Below are positions 8,691 through 17,286 of a stretch of DNA of 57,108 nucleotides, piece by piece. How positions within the stretch are numbered: position 1 is the first letter of the stretch; each line of letters begins with the position of its first letter. The notes under the pieces are model-generated. The model did not search any database and had not been told where the DNA came from. It saw only the letters and a program-made list of their open reading frames with translations. A program made the translations under genes and the position numbers. The stretch covers positions 1-57,108 of the forward strand of contig NZ_BKAH01000014.1 in assembly GCF_007992455.1 (NCBI RefSeq), read 5' to 3'. This stretch comes from Microbacterium saccharophilum (GTDB lineage: Bacteria; Actinomycetota; Actinomycetes; Actinomycetales; Microbacteriaceae).

Positions 8691-9165
8691 GATCGGTCCG
8701 CAGCTCCTCCGGCGCCGTGCTGCCCGGTTCTCCGACGTAGCTCTCGATCCAGACGCCCGTGGGCGTCCCGTCGGCGGCGCCCGCCAGCTCACCCCAGGCT
8801 GCCCCGAGACCGTCGTAGGGCCCGATGTGGGTGGTGGCGAACGCCGGGCCCGCGGGCAGCTGCGATGCCCGGACGACGACGTCGCCACGAACGATCGGAG
8901 CCGCCGGCGACACGGTGACGGGGAACCCGAGTTCGAGGTCGAACTCGCCCATCGGATCGCCGTAGTAGATCGCGAGCGCGGGTCCGGTGGGCACGAGCTC
9001 ACCGGACTGGAAGAGTCCGCCGATCGCGGTATAGCCGCGGTCGAACACGGCGCCGAGATCCGCCACGCGGAGGCCTTCCTCCCGGATCACGGCAAGAGGT
9101 GTCGCCTGCAGCGTGATCCGCTCGGCCGGAGCGAACACAGCGGTGGGGAAGGCAGGGTCGGTCAT
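8668..9165 (-). CDS. GyrI-like effector-binding domain protein
   Basis: A 165-residue protein made only of a GyrI-like/AraC effector-binding domain (SOUL/GyrI-like fold). It contains 'PAFATTHIGPYDGLGAAWGEL', 'GVWIESYVGEPG' and a C-terminal 'RTDLILPVRD', all typical of the family. It lacks a DNA-binding domain, so it may bind small hydrophobic ligands or act as a stand-alone effector module. The ATG at 9165 has GGGGAGGAT upstream. It follows the M3 peptidase by 38 bases on the same strand, so the two are probably one transcript. Its end overlaps the convergent RibD-like gene. Confidence 0.8.
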   Translation of the reverse strand: MTDPAFPTAVFAPAERITLQATPLAVIREEGLRVADLGAVFDRGYTAIGGLFQSGELVPTGPALAIYYGDPMGEFDLELGFPVTVSPAAPIVRGDVVVRASQLPAGPAFATTHIGPYDGLGAAWGELAGAADGTPTGVWIESYVGEPGSTAPEELRTDLILPVRD

Positions 9166-9203
9166 GATGACATCCTCCCCGCGTTCCCCGTCGCCGTCCA
9201 GGC

Positions 9204-11255
9204 TCAGTCCGACAGGCCGCGGCGCTTCAGCAGCGGGTCGATCTCGGCATCCCGACCGCGGAAGTCGCGGTAGGCGTCGAGCGGGTCCTTCGACCCGCCG
9301 ACGCCCAGGAGTCGCTGTCGGAACCGGTCGCCGTTCGCGCGCGTCAGGCCGCCGTTCTCGCGGAACCATTCGACGGTGTCCGCGTCGAGCACCTCGCTCC
9401 AGATGTACGAGTAGTACCCCGCGCTGTATCCGCCGGAGAAGACGTGCGCGAAGTACGTCGAGGAGTAGCGCGTCGGCACGACGGGATTGTCGAGCCCGAT
9501 CTCGGCGAGTGCCTGCGCCTCGAAGGCCGCCACGTCGATCTCCGCCTCGGCCTCGGCGACCCCGAGGGAGTGCCACGCCTGGTCGAGCCAGGCCGCGGCC
9601 AGGTACTCGCTCGTCGCGAAGCCCTGGTTGAACGCCTCGGATGCGTGGAGCTTCTCCACGACCTCCGCCGGCAGGGGCTCATCCGTGTCGACGTGCCGCG
9701 CGTACGAGGCGAGGATCTCCGGCCAGTAGATCCACATCTCGTTGACCTGGCTGGGGAACTCGACGAAGTCGCGGAAGACCGCCGTGCCCGCGAAGTGCGG
9801 GTAGGTCACGGTTGCGAAGAGGCCGTGCAGCGCGTGCCCGAACTCGTGGAACAGGGTGGTGACCTCGTCGAGGGTGAGGAGGGTCGGCCGGCCCGGGGCG
9901 GGCTTGGGCACGTTGAGGTTGTTGACGACGATCGGCCGGGTGCCCCGCAGTGCCGACTGCGAGACGATCGAGTTCATCCACGCGCCGCCGCGCTTCGTGT
10001 CGCGCGTGTACAGGTCGAGGACGAAGAGGCCGAGCTCGGAGCCGTCCGCGTTGTGCAGCTCGAAGACGCGGGCATCGGGGTGGTAGGCCGGGATGTCGGT
10101 GCGCTCGGTGAAGGTCACGCCGTACAGCTCGGTCGCGGCCCGGAACACGCCGCCCCGCAGCACCCGCTCGGATTCGAACCACGGGCGCAGGGCTCCCCGG
10201 TCGAGGTCGTACTCCGCCGCGCGCACCTTCTCCGTGTAGAACGCCCAGTCGTGCGCCTCCAGCGGGAACGGCTCGGTCTCGGCGTCGATGATGGCCTGCA
10301 GGGCCGCCTGCTCGTTGCGGGCGTTGCGGGCGGCGGGCACGGCGAGCCGGCGGAGGAGGTCGTGCACGGCTGCGGGGGAGCCGGCGGTCTCGTCGGAGGT
10401 GATGTACGCGGCGTGCGATTCATAGCCCAGGAGGGCCGCCCGCTGCGCGCGCAGCCGGACGATCTCACGCAGGACCCCACGGTTGTCGGCGTCGTTGCCG
10501 CGGGAACCCCGCGAGCGTGAGGCGTCGAGGATGCGCTTGCGGCTGGAGCGGCGGACGAGGGACGAGAGGTAGGGGTGGCCCGTGAACAGGGTGAGCGTCA
10601 CGGCCCACTTGCCCTCCAGTCCCCGGTCGGCGGCCGCCTGCGCGGCGGCCGAGAGCTCGCCCTCGGTCAGCCCCTCCAGCTCGTCCGCAGTGTCGAAGAC
10701 GACCGCGAGGTCGTTGGTGTCGGCGAGGAGGTTCTTCTCGAACGTCGTCGTCAGGGTCGACAGCCGCTGGTTCAGCGCCGTGAGCTCGGCCTTGGCATCC
10801 TCGCCCAGTGCGGCACCCGCGTGCGCCATCTCGCGGTGGTGCCGCTCGACGAGGTAGCGCTGCTCCGGGCTCAGCGGGAGCGCGTCGAGCTGCGCGTGGA
10901 TGGCGGCGACCCGCGCGAAGAGGGCTGCATCGAGCTGGATCGCGTCCTGATGGGCCGACATCAACGGCGCAAGCTCCTCCTCGATCTCCTGGATCTCCGG
11001 GGTCGCGTCGGCGGAGGACACCGTGTAGAAGGTGCGTGCGACGTCGCCGAGAAGCCGGCCGCTCTCCTCCAGCGGGAGCAGGGTGTTCTCGAACGTCGGG
11101 GGAGCGGGGTCGGACGTGATCGCCGCGACCTCGGCCGCGTGCCGCGCGAACGCCTCACGGAAGGCCGGGAGGTAGTGGGCGGGCCGGATGGCGGTGTAGT
11201 CGGGCAGGCCGTACGGCAGCGATGAGGGGGACAGCAGCGGGTTCTCGATCGTCAT
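9204..11255 (-). CDS. dcp: M3-family metallopeptidase (peptidyl-dipeptidase Dcp-like)
   Basis: A 683-residue thimet-oligopeptidase-family (M3) zinc peptidase. The active-site helix 'HEFGHALHG' is near residue 470, with the third zinc ligand in the following 'DFVEFPSQVNE' segment. The C-terminal 'RYSSTYFAHVFSGGYSAGYYSYIWSE' region carries the substrate-binding Tyr/Gly-rich loop of Dcp. It would cleave short peptides in the cytoplasm, possibly products of Clp proteolysis. The start overlaps a leaderless-type promoter divergent from the ArsR-like regulator. Confidence 0.92.
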   Translation of the reverse strand: MTIENPLLSPSSLPYGLPDYTAIRPAHYLPAFREAFARHAAEVAAITSDPAPPTFENTLLPLEESGRLLGDVARTFYTVSSADATPEIQEIEEELAPLMSAHQDAIQLDAALFARVAAIHAQLDALPLSPEQRYLVERHHREMAHAGAALGEDAKAELTALNQRLSTLTTTFEKNLLADTNDLAVVFDTADELEGLTEGELSAAAQAAADRGLEGKWAVTLTLFTGHPYLSSLVRRSSRKRILDASRSRGSRGNDADNRGVLREIVRLRAQRAALLGYESHAAYITSDETAGSPAAVHDLLRRLAVPAARNARNEQAALQAIIDAETEPFPLEAHDWAFYTEKVRAAEYDLDRGALRPWFESERVLRGGVFRAATELYGVTFTERTDIPAYHPDARVFELHNADGSELGLFVLDLYTRDTKRGGAWMNSIVSQSALRGTRPIVVNNLNVPKPAPGRPTLLTLDEVTTLFHEFGHALHGLFATVTYPHFAGTAVFRDFVEFPSQVNEMWIYWPEILASYARHVDTDEPLPAEVVEKLHASEAFNQGFATSEYLAAAWLDQAWHSLGVAEAEAEIDVAAFEAQALAEIGLDNPVVPTRYSSTYFAHVFSGGYSAGYYSYIWSEVLDADTVEWFRENGGLTRANGDRFRQRLLGVGGSKDPLDAYRDFRGRDAEIDPLLKRRGLSD

Positions 11256-11261
11256 CCGGTT

Positions 11262-11267
11262 AGCCTA
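11262..11267 (-). promoter_or_regulatory. -10 box TAGGCT of dcp, leaderless start
   Basis: On the minus strand TAGGCT ends six bases before the dcp ATG at 11255. A TCTTTGCAAAGA palindrome lies ~30 bases further upstream and could affect this promoter too. Confidence 0.45.
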
Positions 11268-11295
11268 TCGACTCCTCGAGAACGATGCCGCGGAA

Positions 11296-11307
11296 TCTTT
11301 GCAAAGA
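11296..11307. promoter_or_regulatory. Operator candidate 1, palindrome TCTTTGCAAAGA
   Basis: A perfect 12-bp palindrome sharing the TTTGCAAA core with the adjacent larger palindrome. It lies between the divergent dcp and regulator promoters. Confidence 0.55.
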
Positions 11308-11312
11308 ACGTG

Positions 11313-11341
11313 TTGCAAAGGATCCTTTGCATGTGTATCGT
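11313..11341 (+). promoter_or_regulatory. Promoter TTGCAA-N17-TATCGT overlapping an 18-bp palindrome
   Basis: A -35 TTGCAA and -10 TATCGT with 17-bp spacing point to the regulator gene; the -10 ends seven bases before its ATG. The perfect palindrome TGCAAAGGATCCTTTGCA (11314-11331) covers the -35 and most of the spacer, the classic place for a repressor to block RNA polymerase. It is probably the autoregulatory site of the adjacent winged-helix regulator. Confidence 0.6.
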
Positions 11342-11348
11342 GATGGGC

Positions 11349-11999
11349 ATGGCAGAGAACGAGACCGCTCCCGATATTCGGGCGCAGGCGGATGCGCTGG
11401 CTCGCGCCGAGGCGCGGCACAACCAGGACCGCGTCCTCGACACCGGCGCACTCCGGGCGCTCGCGCACCCGCTGCGCGTGCGGATCTACGACATCCTCAG
11501 CCAGTACGGCCCCCAGACGGCGAGCACCCTCGCCGAGCGCCTGGGGGAGTCCAGCGGTTCGACCAGCTACCACCTTCGCGCGCTCGCCAAGCACGACCTG
11601 ATCCGTGAGGCCGCGGACCGCGGTACGGCCCGGGAGCGCTGGTGGGAGCGTCCGGTCGGCGGGGTGTCGTTCACCAATCCGGATGCCATGGCGACGCCCG
11701 CCGGGCGTGCGGCCACGCAGCTCGTGATGAGCGAGTTCCTCCGCAACCGCAACGACCAGCTCCTCGACTTCGTGAACCGGGGCATCGCCGCCGAAAGCGA
11801 AGAATGGCAGGAGGGGACGCTCATCTCCACCGCCACCACGCGGCTCACTCCCGAACAGAGCAAAGAGCTGACGCTGAAGATCATGGCCGTCATCGACGAA
11901 GCCGTGGACACCTATCGCAATCAAACCGGCGAGAACGTCCGGCCCGTGACAATCCGTGCCGACCTGTTCCCGCTCCCCTCTCTCGGAGAACAGTCATGA
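11349..11999 (+). CDS. ArsR-type winged-helix transcriptional regulator
   Basis: A 216-residue regulator with a winged helix near residues 30-100: '[16 protein letters not shown]' (ArsR/HTH_20 signature), the recognition segment '[20 protein letters not shown]' and wing '[18 protein letters not shown]'. The C-terminal half is helical and lacks an obvious metal-Cys motif, so the inducer is probably a drug-like or other small molecule. It overlaps the next 69-aa gene as ATGA and leads an operon ending in an MFS exporter, so it most likely represses that exporter. Start chosen at ATG 11349, seven bases after a -10; ATG 11343 is possible. Confidence 0.85.
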   Translation: MAENETAPDIRAQADALARAEARHNQDRVLDTGALRALAHPLRVRIYDILSQYGPQTASTLAERLGESSGSTSYHLRALAKHDLIREAADRGTARERWWERPVGGVSFTNPDAMATPAGRAATQLVMSEFLRNRNDQLLDFVNRGIAAESEEWQEGTLISTATTRLTPEQSKELTLKIMAVIDEAVDTYRNQTGENVRPVTIRADLFPLPSLGEQS

Positions 12000-12205
12000 C
12001 CGCAGTCATCGCACCCCGCACTCTCGCGCGCGCCACCTGGTTCGAGCGCGCGCTGCTCACCACCTCGGATCGGATCGACGCTTTCGTCCTCGCCCGCCTG
12101 GAGCGCCGCGTCGCCTCCTCCCGGCCCGCCCGCACCGTCGTCAGCGCACTCGATGTCCGTGCCACGGCCTCGACGTACGGCTTCGGCGGGCGGCTCAACG
12201 GGTGA
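11996..12205 (+). CDS. 69-aa protein between regulator and MFS exporter
   Basis: A small basic protein of no recognised family, rich in Arg and Ala, with the segment '[17 protein letters not shown]' predicted to be an amphipathic helix. It starts in an ATGA overlap with the regulator and ends in a GTGA overlap with the exporter, so all three are translationally coupled. It may be a membrane-associated accessory, but this is a guess from position. Confidence 0.6.
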   Translation: MTAVIAPRTLARATWFERALLTTSDRIDAFVLARLERRVASSRPARTVVSALDVRATASTYGFGGRLNG

Positions 12206-13485
12206 CCCGTCTCGACAGGCCCGGCCGGGCGGTGACGGACACCCGTCCCTCGCTCGGCCGGGACTTCGGCAAGCTCTGGACCGCGGCGGCGTTCAGCAAC
12301 CTCGCCGATGGCCTCGGCCGCACCGCCGTCCCGCTGATCGCCACGACGCTCACCCGCGATCCGCTCGCCATCTCCATCATCGCGGCGCTGGCCTTCGTCC
12401 CGTGGCTCGTGTTCGGCCTGCCCGCCGGAATGATCGTGGATCGATGCGACCGGCGGGTCGTGATGGCGTCCGCCAACGCCCTGCGCGGCGGCGTGGCGCT
12501 CGCGCTGGCGCTGCTGACCGTCTCCGGTGGCCTCACCATCTGGTGGCTCTTCCTCGGCGTCCTCGTGTTCGGAGTCGGTGAGACGCTCTTCGACAACGCG
12601 ACGAACGCGGCGATCCCGGGGGTGGTGGGGCGCCGCCGGCTCGACCGGGCCAACGGCTGGATGCAGGCGGCGCAGATCACGATCGACAGCTTCATCGCGA
12701 CACCCATCGCCGGCATCCTGTTCGCCGTCTCGCTCGCCCTCCCGTTGTGGCTCGGTGCGCTCGGCTACATCGTGCCGGTCGCCCTCGCCCTGTTGCTGCC
12801 GCTGTCGGCCGCGCGGGCGGTGCGCACCGGGGAGAAAGCGGGCCATGAGGGGTCACGTCGCGTCAGCACGCGCGACGCGCTCGCCTTCCTCTGGCGACAC
12901 CGGTATCTGCGTGCGATGGTCGTCTTCACCTCGGTGATCGGGTCCGCGCTGTCCTTCTCCCAGGCGGTCATCATCCTGTTCTTCCTCGACACGATGGCCG
13001 TCCCCGCCGCCATCATCGGGTTCGTGACGGCCGGCATCGGCGTCGGCGCGCTCGGCGGCTCGCTGCTTGCGCCGCGGCTGGTCGCGAGGTTCGGGCGGGG
13101 TCCCGTGATGTTCGGCGCGGTGCTCGCGAGCGGCGTGACGCTCCTGGGCACCGGCGCCTCTCCGAACGTCTGGACCGCCGTCGCCTCGTTCGCGCTGTCG
13201 GCGTGCTCGATCGCCATCTGGAACGTGCCGTGGGGGAGCCTGCGTCAGCAGATCGTCCCGCCGGAGATGTTCGGCCGGGTGCTCGGCGTCATCCGCACGC
13301 TCACCTGGGGGCTCTTCCCCATCGCGACCGTCGTCGGCGGCTGGGTGGGCCGCGCAGATCTGCGGATGCCGTTCTGGATCGGCGGCGCCGTCGTCGTGCT
13401 CACCGCACTGGTGAGCGCCCGCCCCGTCGTGGCCGGCACCCGCCGTGCGGGAGCAGAGTCACTCTCGGCAGCCGCCGCTGACTGA
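12202..13485 (+). CDS. MFS exporter
   Basis: A 427-residue major facilitator with about twelve hydrophobic helices. The cytoplasmic loop 2-3 motif is represented by '[13 protein letters not shown]' near residue 80, and '[10 protein letters not shown]' lies near 155 as in the DHA3-type (macrolide/multidrug) MFS exporters. It would move a drug-like substrate out by proton antiport. The GTG start at 12202 is preferred because it overlaps the upstream stop; GTG 12232 is the alternative. It ends three bases before a convergent gene. Confidence 0.85.
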   Translation: MTRLDRPGRAVTDTRPSLGRDFGKLWTAAAFSNLADGLGRTAVPLIATTLTRDPLAISIIAALAFVPWLVFGLPAGMIVDRCDRRVVMASANALRGGVALALALLTVSGGLTIWWLFLGVLVFGVGETLFDNATNAAIPGVVGRRRLDRANGWMQAAQITIDSFIATPIAGILFAVSLALPLWLGALGYIVPVALALLLPLSAARAVRTGEKAGHEGSRRVSTRDALAFLWRHRYLRAMVVFTSVIGSALSFSQAVIILFFLDTMAVPAAIIGFVTAGIGVGALGGSLLAPRLVARFGRGPVMFGAVLASGVTLLGTGASPNVWTAVASFALSACSIAIWNVPWGSLRQQIVPPEMFGRVLGVIRTLTWGLFPIATVVGGWVGRADLRMPFWIGGAVVVLTALVSARPVVAGTRRAGAESLSAAAAD

Positions 13486-13488
13486 GGC

Positions 13489-13737
13489 TCAGCCGAACTC
13501 GTCGCCGACGTCGTGGCGGACGACGACGTTCCCGGCCGCGTCGAGCTCGACGAGGACGCCGGTGTCGAGCTCGGCGATGGGTCGGCCCTCGAGCCACGTC
13601 AGCGTCCAGCGCGGCCGGGGCTGCCCGAGCTGATCACCCGGCATCGCGGCATCGACCGCCGCGATCTGCGGCCGCAGGACGGCCGGGACCGCGGTCGGCG
13701 GCTCGTCGCCGCTCGACCAGCGCGTTCCGAGCTGCAT
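13489..13737 (-). CDS. 82-aa conserved hypothetical downstream of valS
   Basis: A small acidic protein of no recognised family, with 'PRWTLTWLEGRPIAELDTG' and 'VLVELDAAGNVVVRHDVGDEF', which look like a short beta-rich domain. It starts one base after the valS stop on the same strand, so it is co-transcribed and probably co-translated with valS. Function unknown. Confidence 0.65.
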   Translation of the reverse strand: MQLGTRWSSGDEPPTAVPAVLRPQIAAVDAAMPGDQLGQPRPRWTLTWLEGRPIAELDTGVLVELDAAGNVVVRHDVGDEFG

Positions 13738-13738
13738 G

Positions 13739-16315
13739 TCAGGCCTCCTGCACCGTCAGGACGATCTCCGTCACGGCGATCGACTCGCCCGTGCCGTAGG
13801 TGATCTCGCCGATCCGGCCGACGGCCTTGAGGTCGCCTTCCGCCGTCTGGATCGCGGCGATCGCGGCCTCCGGGCCCGTGATCGTGAGCGTGTCGACGGG
13901 GGTCTTCTGCGAGGCCTTCGCCTCGGTCTTCGCGCGGCGGACGCCGATGAGCGCCTCACCCACGGTGCGCAGGACCGCCGGGTCGCCCTCGATGCCGAGC
14001 GGCTCGGGCCAGCTCGCGTTGTGCACCGAGCCCTCCTCGAACCACGACCACGCCTCTTCGGCGGCGAAGGACAGCACGGGCGCGAGGAGCCGCAGGAGCG
14101 TCGACAGCGCCAGGCGCAGGGCGAGGGCGGCGGAGGCCTGCCCCACGTCGGTCTGGTTGTACGCGCGCTCCTTGACGAGTTCGAGGTAGTCGTCGCAGAA
14201 GGTCCAGAAGAACCCTTCCGTGAGCTCGAGGGCGCGGGCGTGGTCGTAGGCCTCGAACGCCTTCGTCGCCTCCCGCACGACGCCGTCCAGGGTCGCCAGC
14301 ATCGACGCGTCGAGCGCGTGCGTCACCTCGGCGCCCTCGGGAACCGGGAAGGACAGCACGAACTTCGCCGCGTTGAGCACCTTGATCGCGAGACGGCGGC
14401 CGATCTTGACCTGCGTGGGGTTCTGCGGGTCGAACGCCGCGTCCGCGCCGAGCCGGCTCGACGCCGACCAGTAGCGCACCGCGTCGGTGCCGTGCGTGTC
14501 CAGGATGTCGGCGGGCGTGACGACGTTGCCCTTGGACTTCGACATCTTCTTGCGGTCGGGGTCGACGATGAAGCCGGAGATGGCGGCATCCGTCCAGGGC
14601 GCGCGGTCGTCCTCGAGGGCGCTGCGCACCATCGTGGAGAACAGCCATGTGCGGATGATGTCCTGCCCCTGCGGCCGCAGGTCGAACGGTGCGACGAGGT
14701 TCCAGAGCTCGCCGTCGCGCTCCCAGCCGCCCGCGAGCTGCGCGGTCAGCGACGACGTGGCCCACGTGTCGAAGATGTCCTTCTCCCCGTCGAACCCCCC
14801 CGGCACGCCGCGCTGGTCCTCGGTGAAGCCCGGGGGCACGTCGGTCGTCGGGTCGATGGGCAGACTCGCGTGGTCCGGCGTGAGGACGCGGTTGTAGTCG
14901 CGCTCCCCGTTCTCGTCCAGGGCGTACCAGACCGGGATCGGCACGCCGAAAAAGCGCTGGCGCGAGACGAGCCAGTCGCCGGTGAGACCGTTGGTCCAGT
15001 TCTCGTAGCGGACGCGCATGAAGTCGGGATGCCAGTTCATCTCCTGCCCGAGGGCGATGAGTTTGTCGCGCAGCTGCGCGTCGCGCGCGCCGTTGCGGAG
15101 GTACCACTGCCGGGTCGACACGATCTCGAGGGGGCGGTCGCCCTTCTCGTAGAACTTCACCGGGTGCGTGAACGGCTTGGGGTCGCCGATGAGCTCGCCG
15201 GACTCCTGCAGGAGCTCGACGATGCGCTTCTTGGCGCTGAAGACCGTCTTCCCCGCGATCTCGGCGTACGCCGCACGCGCGGCATCCGTCACGATCACGT
15301 CCGGAGCCTCCGCGAGGACACGGCCGTCCTTGCCGAGGATCGTACGGTTGGGGAGGTCGAGCTCCCGCCACCAGATGATGTCGGTGACGTCGCCGAACGT
15401 GCAGATCATGGCGATGCCCGAGCCCTTGTCCTTCTGGGCGAGGGGATGCGCGAGGACGGGGACCTCCACGTCGAACAGCGGCGTGCGGACCGTCGTCCCG
15501 AACGACGCCTGGTACCGCTCGTCGTCGGGGTGCGCCACGAGCGCGACGCACGCCGCAAGGAGCTCCGGACGGGTCGTCTCGATGTGGAAGTCGCCGGTGC
15601 CGTCGGTGCGGTGGAACGCGACGCGGTGGTACGCGGCGGGCTGCTCGCGGTCCTCCAGCTCGGCCTGCGCGATGGCGGAGCGGAAGTCGATGTCCCACAG
15701 CGTCGGCGCCATGGCCTGGTACGCCTCGTCGCGCTCGAGGTTCCGCAGGAACGCGAGCTGGCTCGTGCGGATCGTGTCGTCCGAGATCGTCCGGTAGGTC
15801 TGCGTCCAGTCGACGGACAGGCCCAGCTGACGGAACAGCGCCTCGAAGTGCTTCTCGTCCTCGAGGGTCAGGCTCTCGCACAGCTCGATGAAGTTGCGGC
15901 GGCTGATCGCCACCTGGTCGGCGGGCTTCAGGCTCTTGGCGTCGCCGGCGAACGGCGGGGTGAAGTCAGGGTCGTAGGGCAGCGACGGGTCGCAGCGCAC
16001 CCCGTAGTAGTTCTGCACGCGGCGCTCGGTGGGCAGGCCGTTGTCGTCCCAGCCCATCGGGTAGAAGACCGTCTTGCCGCGCATGCGCTCGAAGCGCACC
16101 TTGACGTCGGTGTGGGTGTAGCTGAAGACGTGCCCGATGTGCAGCGACCCGGATGCCGTCGGCGGCGGGGTGTCGACGGAGAAGACGCCGGCGCGACCGG
16201 CGGCCTTCGCGGCATCGCGGTCGAACAGGTACGTGCCCTGCGCGGCCCAGGCCGCGTCCCACTTCTGCTCGAGGCCCTCGAGGGCCGGCTTGTCGGGAAT
16301 GTGCGCGTTCGTCAT
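13739..16315 (-). CDS. valS: Valyl-tRNA synthetase
   Basis: An 858-residue class Ia aminoacyl-tRNA synthetase that charges tRNA-Val with valine. The HIGH motif is 'LHIGHVFSYTHT' at about 58-69 and 'KMSKSKGN' is near 589-596, with the CP1 editing insertion between them and the anticodon-binding alpha-bundle after. The C-terminal coiled-coil is short. GAGGAG lies before the ATG, and TAGAAT lies about 65 bases further upstream. Confidence 0.97.
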   Translation of the reverse strand: MTNAHIPDKPALEGLEQKWDAAWAAQGTYLFDRDAAKAAGRAGVFSVDTPPPTASGSLHIGHVFSYTHTDVKVRFERMRGKTVFYPMGWDDNGLPTERRVQNYYGVRCDPSLPYDPDFTPPFAGDAKSLKPADQVAISRRNFIELCESLTLEDEKHFEALFRQLGLSVDWTQTYRTISDDTIRTSQLAFLRNLERDEAYQAMAPTLWDIDFRSAIAQAELEDREQPAAYHRVAFHRTDGTGDFHIETTRPELLAACVALVAHPDDERYQASFGTTVRTPLFDVEVPVLAHPLAQKDKGSGIAMICTFGDVTDIIWWRELDLPNRTILGKDGRVLAEAPDVIVTDAARAAYAEIAGKTVFSAKKRIVELLQESGELIGDPKPFTHPVKFYEKGDRPLEIVSTRQWYLRNGARDAQLRDKLIALGQEMNWHPDFMRVRYENWTNGLTGDWLVSRQRFFGVPIPVWYALDENGERDYNRVLTPDHASLPIDPTTDVPPGFTEDQRGVPGGFDGEKDIFDTWATSSLTAQLAGGWERDGELWNLVAPFDLRPQGQDIIRTWLFSTMVRSALEDDRAPWTDAAISGFIVDPDRKKMSKSKGNVVTPADILDTHGTDAVRYWSASSRLGADAAFDPQNPTQVKIGRRLAIKVLNAAKFVLSFPVPEGAEVTHALDASMLATLDGVVREATKAFEAYDHARALELTEGFFWTFCDDYLELVKERAYNQTDVGQASAALALRLALSTLLRLLAPVLSFAAEEAWSWFEEGSVHNASWPEPLGIEGDPAVLRTVGEALIGVRRAKTEAKASQKTPVDTLTITGPEAAIAAIQTAEGDLKAVGRIGEITYGTGESIAVTEIVLTVQEA

Positions 16316-16378
16316 GGGACTCCTCGAGCCGTATATGCGGCACTGTGTGAGCGTGCCTGAGTGTGGGAATGTCCGGCC

Positions 16379-16384
16379 ATTCTA
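16379..16384 (-). promoter_or_regulatory. -10 box TAGAAT of valS
   Basis: On the minus strand TAGAAT lies 63 bases upstream of the valS ATG. No T-box is visible in the ~60-base leader. Confidence 0.4.
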
Positions 16385-16417
16385 CCGGGGTCCCGGGGCG
16401 GCGCCGGGTCGGCCGGG

Positions 16418-17077
16418 TCAGCCGAGGACGCGGATGCCGAGTGCCCGCGCGAAGGCGCCGGCGTGCAGCAGCAGCTGCGCCGCGGACATCGTCGCGCCGC
16501 GGAGCGCCGCGGGCTCGGTGTAGGACAGCGCCTCCAGGCCGCGCAGGTCGAGGTCCGTCGCCCGGAGCCCCCGCGTGTCGACCTCGTCCACGCGCGTGTC
16601 CTGGAAGGCCACGCGCGTCACGTCGGCCTCCGGCAGATCCATGGTCCCGATGACGCAGCCGACGACCTGCAGATCCGCGATCCGCGCGGAGGGGAGGCTC
16701 AGGTAGTCGATGCGGACGTCCCGCAGCACGACGCCGTCCAGCTCGCCCCGCAGCAGGTCGAGCGTGCCGATCCGCCCGCCGACGATCTCCACGCTCCGCC
16801 ACCGCCCGTCGCGGGCGACGATCTCGGTCGCGCGCGGCTCGGCCAGCCGGACGTCGGTCAGCACCGCGCCCGTCAGGTCCAGCCGGTCGGCGCTCATCCC
16901 CTCCACCACGGATTCGGTGAGCCGGCAGTGTGCGGCATCCACCGCGCCGGTGACATCCGCGACCCGCGCGCCGAGCAGATCCCCATGCCGGGCGAGGCCG
17001 GTGACGGCCTCCAGCCGGGCGGGCAGATCGGGTGCCGCATCGCGGGGAGGGACGGGGGAGTCGGTGCGCCGGGCCAT
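16418..17077 (-). CDS. Pentapeptide-repeat-like protein
   Basis: A 219-residue protein with a loose A/D-L-x-x repeat over most of its length (for example 'LDLTGAVLTDVRLAEPRATE', 'DLQVVGCVIGTMDLPEADVT', 'TDLDLRGLEALSY'), consistent with a degenerate right-handed beta-helix of the pentapeptide-repeat type. Some such proteins mimic DNA, but there is no evidence for a specific role. The ATG follows a leaderless-type -10; its promoter is back-to-back with the ileS T-box promoter. Confidence 0.75.
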   Translation of the reverse strand: MARRTDSPVPPRDAAPDLPARLEAVTGLARHGDLLGARVADVTGAVDAAHCRLTESVVEGMSADRLDLTGAVLTDVRLAEPRATEIVARDGRWRSVEIVGGRIGTLDLLRGELDGVVLRDVRIDYLSLPSARIADLQVVGCVIGTMDLPEADVTRVAFQDTRVDEVDTRGLRATDLDLRGLEALSYTEPAALRGATMSAAQLLLHAGAFARALGIRVLG

Positions 17078-17083
17078 GCCGGG

Positions 17084-17089
17084 ACCCTA
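17084..17089 (-). promoter_or_regulatory. -10 box TAGGGT, leaderless start
   Basis: On the minus strand TAGGGT ends six bases before the ATG at 17077. Confidence 0.45.
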
Positions 17090-17098
17090 TCGCGCGCG

Positions 17099-17104
17099 TA
17101 TGAT
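17099..17104 (+). promoter_or_regulatory. -10 box TATGAT of the ileS T-box transcript
   Basis: TATGAT sits just upstream of the T-box leader; transcription would start near 17111. Confidence 0.55.
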
Positions 17105-17110
17105 GGGACG

Positions 17111-17286
17111 ACCAGCATCGATCCGGCCATCACCGGGGAGCTTCCGGAAGAAACCCCGCGGGGGAGTAGAACCGGACGGGGCAGGCCCGTCACAGCCGCA
17201 GGGAGAGTGGCCCTCCGGGGCAAGCGGGGTGGTACCGCGGTCGTCAGATCGTCCTCGCAGGAAGCACCGCGACCTGCTGGAGAGAC
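17111..17286 (+). ncRNA. ileS T-box riboswitch (actinobacterial ultrashort Stem I type)
   Basis: The leader has the hallmarks of translational actinobacterial ileS T-boxes. A very short Stem I (CCGG...CCGG) presents an ATC (Ile) specifier at 17129-17131, followed by the CTTCCGGAAG hairpin at 17141-17150. The T-box sequence TGGTACCGCGG at 17230-17240 pairs with the NCCA end of uncharged tRNA-Ile. The ribosome site GGAGAG lies only two bases before the ileS ATG, so the switch should act on translation. Uncharged tRNA-Ile binding would expose the ribosome site and raise ileS expression. Confidence 0.9.

Noticed and set aside
13736..16360. 874-codon open frame opposite valS
   Set aside because: Antisense shadow of a clear synthetase; Arg/Glu/Val-rich composition and no domain.
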